This document shows, one piece after another, positions 57,500 to 64,000 of a DNA stretch of 64,000 nt (positions are counted from its first letter, which is position 1; every line of letters starts with the position of its first letter). The notes under the pieces are model-generated. The model was not told where the DNA came from. It saw nothing but the letters and a program-made list of their open reading frames with translations, and searched no databases. The translations under genes and the position numbers were made by a program. This stretch comes from GCA-2705445 sp002705445 (lineage in GTDB: Bacteria > Pseudomonadota > Gammaproteobacteria > Poriferisulfidales > GCA-002705445): the NCBI GenBank assembly GCA_045561235.1, contig JBJKYB010000002.1, positions 62,001 through 126,000 of the forward strand. The letters run 5' to 3'.

Positions 57500-57844
57500 A
57501 TGAGTCATAATATATTAGAAACATTTGAAAATCCAAACATTGATAGAGATTATACTATCAACTTTGAAATACCTGAATTTACCAGTCTTTGTCCCAAAAC
57601 TAGTCAACCAGATTTCGCTAATATATTAATCGAGTATATACCAGACAAACTATGTGTGGAGTTAAAATCACTAAAATTGTACTTTGTATCCTTTAGAGAT
57701 AAGCCAGGATTTCATGAAGACCTTACTAATCAAATACTAGATGATCTAGTTGAACTTTTGGATCCTAAATTCATGAATATTAACGCTGAATGGAATGTGA
57801 GAGGAGGAATTTATACTTCCGTGAATGCAACACATGAAAAATAG
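57500..57844 (+). CDS. queF: NADPH-dependent 7-cyano-7-deazaguanine reductase
   Basis: QueF reduces preQ0 to preQ1 in queuosine synthesis. The short, unimodular form is present: the catalytic Cys is in FTSLCPKTSQPDFA near 30-43, followed by CVELKSLKLYFVSFRDKPGFHED. The ATG at 57500 (MSHNILETFE) gives 114 residues; an upstream ATG at 57422 would add an unlikely hydrophobic leader and overlap smc. The gene is convergent with der with no gap. Confidence 0.93.
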   Translation: MSHNILETFENPNIDRDYTINFEIPEFTSLCPKTSQPDFANILIEYIPDKLCVELKSLKLYFVSFRDKPGFHEDLTNQILDDLVELLDPKFMNINAEWNVRGGIYTSVNATHEK

Positions 57845-59155
57845 CTATCTCTTTTCAAATTTATTTCTTAGCTCAAAGAACATAGTGATGCCTTTTAAAT
57901 CAATCTTTTTTCTAATATAATTTGATAAATATCTTAAATAATCTTTTGAAAGTTTATCTACATAGGTACCATGTATTATTAATCTTATGGGATTGTTACC
58001 TCCTTGATGAACATATCTAATTTTTATTCTTTTACCTCCATATGCAGGTGGTTGGTGGCTAAATATAGCATCTTGAACGAGCTTATTTAAAACTGAAGTA
58101 TTTATAGATTGCTTACTTTGTTTATAAATATTTACAGCAGATTGAATTATTTTCTTTATGCCTGTGCCTTTAAGAGCTGAAATTTTATATATTGGAATAT
58201 AATTAATAAATTTGAACTTAGTATCAATTCCATGACTTAATATATGATCTTGATAATCATCAATTTTATCTGTTTTATTTAAAGCTATCAAAGCTGGTTT
58301 TCCCAATTCCATCACTCTGCTAATTAAAGACAAATCTTGGTCAGTAATTCCATCAATAGAATCTATTAAAATGATTACAACATTAGATGCCTCAATTGTT
58401 TTAAGAGTTTTGATAACTCCTATAATTTCAATATAATTTTTTGTTTTACTTTTCTTTCTAATTCCTGGTGTATCTACAATATTAAAATCATATCCATATT
58501 TTGAGATCGGTATTCTTATGCAGTCTCTTGTAGTGCCAGGTTTATTTTGTGTTATCTGCTTCTCTTTACCAAAAAGTGAGTTAACTAAAGTGGACTTGCC
58601 AACATTTGGCTTACCTAAAATTGCAAGATCCAGTTTTTCCTTGTCGTCATCAAAAGGTTTATCATCGTTTATATCCGAATATATAGCGTTTAGAATATTT
58701 TTTATACCAGATCCATTTTTAGCAGATATCAAAGATATGTCTTTAAAACCTAATTCAGAAAACTCACCTTGAGAAAATTCTTTTTGCGTTCTATCAATTT
58801 TATTAATCACAAGAAAAATTTTTTTATGTATTTTTCTTAGATTTTTTGCTATTTCAATATCTGATGAGACAAGACCTTCCTCGGCATCAACAATAAATAA
58901 TAGTAAATCTGATTCTTCTATAGACTCATATGTATTTGCTTCACTAACATGGCTTATATCATCATCTTTAAAAAATAAACCAGCCGTATCTACTACTATA
59001 AAGCTTTTGTCTACGTATTCACATAAACCTTGCTGACAATCTCTAGTATATCCAGGAATATCAGCAACTATTGCGTTATTTGTTTTTGTGAGCTTATTAA
59101 ATATAGTTGATTTACCTACATTTGGCCTTCCTACTAAAGTTACTATTGTTTTCAT
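57845..59155 (-). CDS. der: Ribosome biogenesis GTPase Der
   Basis: Der (EngA) carries two tandem GTPase domains and a KH-like C-terminal domain and matures the 50S subunit. P-loops are GRPNVGKST (8-16) and GKPNVGKST (about 181-189), with NKID and NKTD base-recognition motifs. The KH-like end begins near 345. Length of 436 is normal. It is 2 bases after bamB, in the hisS-yfgM-bamB-der order. Confidence 0.97.
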   Translation of the reverse strand: MKTIVTLVGRPNVGKSTIFNKLTKTNNAIVADIPGYTRDCQQGLCEYVDKSFIVVDTAGLFFKDDDISHVSEANTYESIEESDLLLFIVDAEEGLVSSDIEIAKNLRKIHKKIFLVINKIDRTQKEFSQGEFSELGFKDISLISAKNGSGIKNILNAIYSDINDDKPFDDDKEKLDLAILGKPNVGKSTLVNSLFGKEKQITQNKPGTTRDCIRIPISKYGYDFNIVDTPGIRKKSKTKNYIEIIGVIKTLKTIEASNVVIILIDSIDGITDQDLSLISRVMELGKPALIALNKTDKIDDYQDHILSHGIDTKFKFINYIPIYKISALKGTGIKKIIQSAVNIYKQSKQSINTSVLNKLVQDAIFSHQPPAYGGKRIKIRYVHQGGNNPIRLIIHGTYVDKLSKDYLRYLSNYIRKKIDLKGITMFFELRNKFEKR

Positions 59156-59157
59156 TT

Positions 59158-60339
59158 TTAATCAGTCTTAGAAATGTTTATCTTTTTTAAAGAAAAATTT
59201 TTGTCTAGTATATATAGTGAATCTAATTCATTATAAAAAGACTGAATTTTATCCTTTATTTTCATTCGGCCTGATATAGATCCAGTATCAGTATTTATAA
59301 TATGTAAATAATTTTCAATATCACTTACTATTATAAAATCGTTAAAAATAATTGGAGATCCAACTAGTCTTTTAAAAAATTTACTTTGTTTCCATTTTAC
59401 TCTTCCAGTATATTTATCCAAACTCAATAAAACCCCATCATTATTTATAAAAAATATGTTCTCGAAATTTGAGGCCAGGCTATTTATTGAAGAAGCTTCT
59501 TTCTTCCATAAAATTTGACCACTAGCACTATCAACAGCAACTGCACTTCCTTGATATGAAATTGCATACAACACTCCATCATCAATTAATACAGATCCGT
59601 CTATATCATTTAATCTGTCAATAATAGTTTCTGTTTTTGTTGCGGGAATCTGTACTTCCCAAATAATGTCACCATTAAACGCGTCAAAAGAAACAATTTT
59701 TCCGTCCTCGAATCCAACATATACTTTATCTTCGTAGACTTTAGGTGTGCTTGAACCTCTTATCGATAATTCAGATGGTATTTGTGAATTTATCCATAAA
59801 AATTTTCCAGTAGAAATATCAATAGCTGTAATTTTACTATCATTCGTCATAACATAAATTATATTATTAAATACCTCAGATATTGACATTACTTCACTTG
59901 ACATAATTCGCTGCCAAAGGATCTTATTGGTGACGTAATCAATAGCAGTCACAGTATCTTGCCTCGATCCAAAATATACTAAGTTTTCATCGACAATAAT
60001 TCCTGAAAATATATCTAATTCTATTTTTAAAGATTTTATAACTTGACCATTTTCAGAGGATATAATTACAATTTCTTTCTCATTTGTAGGAACATATATT
60101 TCATTTCCGAATTTATAAATTTTTAAAAAAGAGTACTCATCCTCAATTTCTCCAGAGATATTTTTTTCCCAAAGTATAGATACTTTTGATTCTTGAACAT
60201 AGTCAGGTAATTCGCCGTACAGGGAAACTTCATCCTGAAAATATTTTTGTATAAAATCAGGGATAAAGCCTGGAAGAAGACTTTCTGTGGTTGAGCATGA
60301 GCTTAAAAAGATAATTAAAAGAAATGATATTTTTTTCAT
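59158..60339 (-). CDS. bamB: Outer-membrane assembly lipoprotein BamB
   Basis: BamB is an accessory lipoprotein of the BAM complex. A lipoprotein signal precedes Cys at residue 15 (FLSSCSTTES). The rest forms repeated beta-propeller blades with PQQ-like phrases such as SSENGQVIKSL, DISTGKFLW, DAFNGDIIWEV and DSASGQILWKKE. Length of 393 is normal. It is placed between yfgM and der, as in E. coli. Confidence 0.94.
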   Translation of the reverse strand: MKKISFLLIIFLSSCSTTESLLPGFIPDFIQKYFQDEVSLYGELPDYVQESKVSILWEKNISGEIEDEYSFLKIYKFGNEIYVPTNEKEIVIISSENGQVIKSLKIELDIFSGIIVDENLVYFGSRQDTVTAIDYVTNKILWQRIMSSEVMSISEVFNNIIYVMTNDSKITAIDISTGKFLWINSQIPSELSIRGSSTPKVYEDKVYVGFEDGKIVSFDAFNGDIIWEVQIPATKTETIIDRLNDIDGSVLIDDGVLYAISYQGSAVAVDSASGQILWKKEASSINSLASNFENIFFINNDGVLLSLDKYTGRVKWKQSKFFKRLVGSPIIFNDFIIVSDIENYLHIINTDTGSISGRMKIKDKIQSFYNELDSLYILDKNFSLKKINISKTD

Positions 60340-60347
60340 AATACATT

Positions 60348-60959
60348 TTAATTTTTAACAGAATTTTTTTTCATTAATAAGTTTTCATTATCAATGGCAG
60401 ATGCTTCTATAGCTTTATTATAAAATTCAAGAGATTTTACTTTATCGCCTTTGTATTTATAAATATCTCCTTTCAATTCAAAAATCACTTGTTGAAAAGA
60501 ATCTTTCAATTCAATATTATCTAATGTCAAAAGTGCGTCATCATAATTTTTTTCTTGAATATTAATTACAGAAATTTTTATTTTTGCTAGACTATTATAA
60601 GTTACATCAATATCGATGCTAATAATATCTTCTAAATATTTCTTCGCTGCTTGATAATCATTATTTTCAAATTCTTGCTTTGATAATATAAACTTTGATA
60701 ATACTTCGTAAATTGAATTTTCATGTTCACCTAAGATCTTATTTTCAATATTTTTATAATCCTCTTGTGAATCTATTAGGTTCACTAGTTCACCATACAG
60801 ATCTGAAGCAACCAAGTTTTCAGTTGTTCTCAGATGTTTATAGTAATTCCAAGATAATGGAATGATTATGCCTATTAAAGCCCCAATTATTAGGTACTTT
60901 AAATTATCTTGACACCAAGCCATTATTTTACTGGTAAAATCTAGGTTTTCGCTACTCAT
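60348..60959 (-). CDS. yfgM: YfgM-like membrane protein with TPR repeats
   Basis: A 203-residue inner-membrane protein with a single helix (about 17-36, YLIIGALIGIIIPLSWNYYK) and a periplasmic tetratricopeptide-like domain. In E. coli YfgM binds SecYEG and periplasmic chaperones. Sequence conservation is low, but topology, length and position between hisS and bamB agree. It overlaps hisS by 8 bases. Confidence 0.88.
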   Translation of the reverse strand: MSSENLDFTSKIMAWCQDNLKYLIIGALIGIIIPLSWNYYKHLRTTENLVASDLYGELVNLIDSQEDYKNIENKILGEHENSIYEVLSKFILSKQEFENNDYQAAKKYLEDIISIDIDVTYNSLAKIKISVINIQEKNYDDALLTLDNIELKDSFQQVIFELKGDIYKYKGDKVKSLEFYNKAIEASAIDNENLLMKKNSVKN

Positions 60960-62223
60960 CTTGTATTCCCGCTATAATTTTTTCTTTTAAGAAATCAGTC
61001 AATTTATCAATACAAATATTTTCCTGTTCTCCTGAGTTCATATTTTTTATTTGACAAATATTTTTTTTTCGTTCTTCGTTTCCTATAATAACACAATAGT
61101 CTAATGATAATTTGTCGGCTTTTTTCAATTGTGTTTTCAAATTTTTATAGCTGTAACTGTGAAGAACAGTAAATTTTTCTGAAGTACTTCTGATAATTTT
61201 TGCTATAGTTTGTGAATATGAGTGATTTTCCTCATCTAAAACAATTAAATAGAATTGCACTATCTGTTTATTAGTTATTGGAAAATTAATAAAGTCCATC
61301 AGTCTTTCTATTCCTATTGCAAAACCCAATGCTGGTACCTCTTTGCCACATAGGCTTTCGAATAAATAGTCATATCTACCGCCAGCACATATTGTATTTT
61401 GAGAGTTTTCAGTATTATCTATGTACTCAAATACTGTTCTATTATAGTAATCAAGTCCTCTTACTAGATTAGAATCTTGAATATATGATATTTTCTTATC
61501 ATCCAATAACTCAAGAAGGCCATCGAAGTGAGATTTTGAGTCGTCTGATAAATAATCATTAATATTTGGAGCGCTTTCTAAAATTTTTTTAATCTTTTTC
61601 CTTTTTGTATCTAGTATTCTTAATGGATTACTTTTAAGTTTATTTTTTTCATTATCATCAAAATCAGATTCATATTTTTTTAAATATTCAAGAAGTACGT
61701 CAATGTATTTTTTTCTATCTTCACTATCTCCAATAGAATTAATTAAAAGAGTTGGTTTAATATTTAAGTTATCCCACATTTGATTTGCAAGGTTTATAAT
61801 TTCAAAATCAGCTTCAAAACTTCTTACCCCTGTAAATTCCACTCCGAATTGATGAAATTGACGATATCTTCCTTTTTGTGGCCTTTCGTGCCTAAAAAAA
61901 GGACCTGCATACCAAACTTTATTAATTGTGTCACTTTTCCCGTGTTCTATTAATGCTCTTGCACATGATGCAGTCCCTTCAGGTCTCATAGATATTGGAT
62001 TATTTTTTGAATCATTAAATGTATACATTTCTTTCTCAACTATATCAGTTCCATCTCCTATAGATTTTATAAATAGATTTGTATCCTCAAGAATTGGAGT
62101 TTTTATTTCTTCAAAGCCAAACTGATTTGTTACAGAGATTAGATAGTTCTCAAGATCTCTAAAAGATTTTGCTTCTATTTGCAGAATATCTCGCATACCC
62201 CTGACGGACTGAAATTTTTTCAT
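60952..62223 (-). CDS. hisS: Histidyl-tRNA synthetase
   Basis: A class II synthetase charging tRNA-His. It begins SVRGMRDILQIE, with motif 2 in YAGPFFRHERPQKGRYRQFHQFG near 105-127, the histidine-binding LVRGLDYYNRTVFE, and motif 3 in ALGFAIGIERLM. Length of 423 is normal. The neighbour ispG that usually lies upstream is absent here; rodZ is directly upstream. Confidence 0.97.
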   Translation of the reverse strand: MKKFQSVRGMRDILQIEAKSFRDLENYLISVTNQFGFEEIKTPILEDTNLFIKSIGDGTDIVEKEMYTFNDSKNNPISMRPEGTASCARALIEHGKSDTINKVWYAGPFFRHERPQKGRYRQFHQFGVEFTGVRSFEADFEIINLANQMWDNLNIKPTLLINSIGDSEDRKKYIDVLLEYLKKYESDFDDNEKNKLKSNPLRILDTKRKKIKKILESAPNINDYLSDDSKSHFDGLLELLDDKKISYIQDSNLVRGLDYYNRTVFEYIDNTENSQNTICAGGRYDYLFESLCGKEVPALGFAIGIERLMDFINFPITNKQIVQFYLIVLDEENHSYSQTIAKIIRSTSEKFTVLHSYSYKNLKTQLKKADKLSLDYCVIIGNEERKKNICQIKNMNSGEQENICIDKLTDFLKEKIIAGIQDE

Positions 62224-62229
62224 TTTATT

Positions 62230-63069
62230 TTAATTTTTTACTTTTATTTTCCCTACATTTGTATCTGGATTGAAATAAGGGATACTAATTTCTTTATTAT
62301 TATACTTTATATTAACAACGGTTGCGTCACCTAATAATATCTCAAAAGGAGCCAGAATATTAAAATTTATTGTATTCCCATTTTTAACAAGATCAAAAAA
62401 TACAATATCGCCATTTGAATCAATTATCTCTGTCCAGGAGTCTCCGCTGTAAGAAATTAATAAAAGTGGTTTAGATTCAATTTTCTCAGGAGAAGAAATT
62501 TTATTTTCAATTTTTCCATTATTACTTTCCAAAACTGACTTATCACTTTTTTTACTTAATAATTTTTCTATCTTAATTTTATCATTATCTATAATGATCT
62601 CTTTGGCTTCTAAAATCTCATTATTATTTGGAAAATTGTTAATACCTGCCAAATCAGAATCTGATTTTTTTTTCTGTACAGACACATTTTTTTCCTCAAA
62701 ATTTATATTATTTTTTATAATAAAAAAAGATAAAAAAATAACAAATACTAAAGATGAATATATAATGAGATTTTTATTTTTTTTAAAATTTTCTTCATTA
62801 TTATCGTTATTAGAAATTATTTTTTTCTTTCTTTTATTTTTTACTTCAGGAAGATCAACTTTAATATTGAGAAAATTTGCATAATTATTTATATAACCCT
62901 TTAAAAATAAATAACTTTTAAAATTTGAAAAATTTCCATTTTCAATATCTTCTATAATCTCTTTTTTTAATCTAAGATCTATGCAGACTTCTTCTATTGA
63001 ATAACCTTTTTTTTCTCTTTGAGATTTTAATAATTTGCTAGCGATTTTTAGAGAATCAATATTTTGCAT
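62230..63069 (-). CDS. rodZ: Cytoskeleton protein RodZ
   Basis: RodZ links MreB filaments to the membrane and wall synthesis. The N-terminal helix-turn-helix domain (about 8-75) contains REKKGYSIEEVCIDLRLK and FLKGYINNYANFL. A membrane helix lies near 102-119 and a periplasmic DUF4115 domain with SGDSWTEIIDSNGDIVFFD lies at about 207-279. Length of 279 is short because the linker is reduced. Confidence 0.92.
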   Translation of the reverse strand: MQNIDSLKIASKLLKSQREKKGYSIEEVCIDLRLKKEIIEDIENGNFSNFKSYLFLKGYINNYANFLNIKVDLPEVKNKRKKKIISNNDNNEENFKKNKNLIIYSSLVFVIFLSFFIIKNNINFEEKNVSVQKKKSDSDLAGINNFPNNNEILEAKEIIIDNDKIKIEKLLSKKSDKSVLESNNGKIENKISSPEKIESKPLLLISYSGDSWTEIIDSNGDIVFFDLVKNGNTINFNILAPFEILLGDATVVNIKYNNKEISIPYFNPDTNVGKIKVKN

Positions 63070-63077
63070 ATTTACTC

Positions 63078-63512
63078 TTATCTTGTTCTCTTAAAAATCT
63101 CATTTTCGTTAAAAAAAAACGCAATTTCTGTTTTTGCAGTATCTTCTGCATCTGAGCCATGAACTGCATTCTCATCTATGCTAGTTGCGTAGTCTTTTCT
63201 TATTGTTTTTTCTGCTGCATCATTTGGATTTGTAGCGCCCATAATCTCTCTATTTTTAAGTATTGCATTTTCGCCTTCTAAAACTTGGACCATAACAGGC
63301 CCTGATGTCATAAATTCAACAAGCTTCGGGAAAAACGGCTTATCTTTATGAATAGAATAAAATCCTTCAGCTTTCTCTTTGGTTAAGTGAACCATTTTTG
63401 ATGCAACAATTTTTAAATTATTTTCTTCAAATCTTTGTGTTATCTGACCAATTAGATTTTTACCTACTGCGTCTGGCTTTATAATCGAGAATGTTCTTTC
63501 TATTGGCATCAT
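63078..63512 (-). CDS. ndk: Nucleoside diphosphate kinase
   Basis: Ndk equalises nucleoside triphosphate pools. The active-site histidine is in ENAVHGSDAEDTA near residue 118. The family opening ERTFSIIKPDAVGKNLIG and the ADP-binding GATNPNDA are present. Length of 144 is normal. It lies between iscX and rodZ. Confidence 0.97.
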   Translation of the reverse strand: MMPIERTFSIIKPDAVGKNLIGQITQRFEENNLKIVASKMVHLTKEKAEGFYSIHKDKPFFPKLVEFMTSGPVMVQVLEGENAILKNREIMGATNPNDAAEKTIRKDYATSIDENAVHGSDAEDTAKTEIAFFFNENEIFKRTR

Positions 63513-63529
63513 ATACTCCTATATATTTT

Positions 63530-63730
63530 TTATTTTGCTTCTTCAATCCAATTCATTTGAATTGCTTCAAGAATTTTTTCATTTGAATTATTTGGATTAT
63601 CATTAAAATCCTCTAAGCTACATATCCATTCATGCAGATCGGTATATCTTATATATTGAGGATCTACATCAGGATATTTTTCAAGTAATTCACAAGCAAT
63701 ATCCAAACTATCTTCCCACTTCAAACTCAC
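63530..63730 (-). CDS. iscX: Fe-S assembly protein IscX
   Basis: A 66-residue acidic protein that binds IscS and iron and tunes cluster assembly. The sequence matches the family from LKWEDSLDIACELLEKYPDVDP through YTDLHEWI to EAIQMNWIEE. The start is GTG at 63730, with AGGAG five bases upstream. An ATG two bases earlier runs at once into TGA and is not used. It is 9 bases after fdx. Confidence 0.95.
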   Translation of the reverse strand: MSLKWEDSLDIACELLEKYPDVDPQYIRYTDLHEWICSLEDFNDNPNNSNEKILEAIQMNWIEEAK

Positions 63731-63739
63731 ATCAACTCC

Positions 63740-64000
63740 TTAATGGTTTTCTGAGACCATATTAATAGTATATTTTGGTATTTCAATAACTAAATCACTT
63801 TTTCCAGTAACTGCTTGGCAACTTAATCTTGAATCTGGTTCTAACCCCCAGGCTTTGTCTAACATATCATCTTCGTCCTCTGTTGATTCATCTAAAGATT
63901 CAAAGCCACTTCTAATATAAACATGACATGTCGTACAAGCACATGATTTCTCACACGCATGCTCAATGTCGATATTATTCTGAAGGGCAACATCACAGAT
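63740..64000 (-). CDS. fdx: ISC-type [2Fe-2S] ferredoxin, C-terminal part
   Basis: The C-terminal 86 residues of the ferredoxin used by the ISC machinery; the start lies beyond the window. Visible cysteines are in HACEKSCACTTCH and the later RLSCQAVTG, the adrenodoxin-type pattern. The protein ends KYTINMVSENH. It is followed by iscX, as in the standard isc operon (iscSUA-hscBA-fdx-iscX). Confidence 0.95.
   Translation of the reverse strand: MCDVALQNNIDIEHACEKSCACTTCHVYIRSGFESLDESTEDEDDMLDKAWGLEPDSRLSCQAVTGKSDLVIEIPKYTINMVSENH

Overview
This window comes from an AT-rich, tightly packed bacterial chromosome, most likely a streamlined free-living (probably marine) gammaproteobacterium. Gammaproteobacterial markers are ZipA, IscX, RodZ, BamB/YfgM/Der, the tRNA(Tyr)-tRNA(Gly)-tRNA(Thr)-tuf block, and a tyrS / M23 peptidase / anmK / erpA / bactofilin / argC neighbourhood that I recall as conserved in Pseudomonas. 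Genes often overlap or abut, convergent pairs have almost no spacer, and I see no insertion sequences, prophage or CRISPR array. I cannot name the order or genus from sequence alone.

1-6.8 kb (minus): translation and transcription core: partial rpoB, rplL, rplJ, rplA, rplK, nusG, secE, tRNA-Trp, tuf, and tRNA-Thr(GGT), -Gly, -Tyr. An attenuator-like hairpin precedes rpoB and a strong terminator follows tuf. 6.9-15.1 kb: an accessory block lies between tRNA-Tyr and tRNA-Thr(TGT), which are adjacent in E. coli. It holds psiE and a minus-strand operon for formylmethanofuran metabolism: fwdD-like, fwdB/fhcB, fwdA/fhcA, ftr/fhcD, fwdC/fhcC, a 7Fe ferredoxin, a ferredoxin-NADP reductase and a SnoaL-like protein. 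The catalytic subunit keeps the Fe-S cysteines and the metal-ligand cysteine of the archaeal dehydrogenases, so this looks like a redox C1 oxidation module rather than the hydrolytic Fhc complex known from Methylorubrum. It is the most interesting system here.

15.1-20.6 kb: coaX-birA divergent from glnS-glutaredoxin-ppiC, then an SH3 protein and gloB. 20.7-30 kb: a phosphorus-linked region with arsC-like phosphatase, ppx, ppk1 and ppk2 in one direction, and plcP-like, agt-like and UDP-glucose dehydrogenase genes in the other, followed by a photolyase and its DUF2256 partner. The second set suggests replacement of phospholipids by glycolipids, while the first handles polyphosphate. 30-36.2 kb: alternative oxidase, then a minus-strand rRNA operon (16S, tRNA-Ile, tRNA-Ala, 23S, 5S) with a recognisable leader and promoter.

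36.2-43.1 kb: tyrS, cell-wall peptidase and anhydromuramic acid kinase, iron-sulfur carrier, bactofilin, argC, nth. 43.2-48.5 kb: hemJ, rppH, a HAD phosphatase, a PfkB kinase, thiD-thiE-hemL. 48.5-57.4 kb (minus): LON protein, mpl, yaaA, lpxA-like, ligA, zipA and a short SMC that appears to lack the hinge. 57.5-64 kb: queF, then der, bamB, yfgM, hisS, rodZ, ndk, iscX and partial fdx, a reduced version of the usual isc-to-der block.
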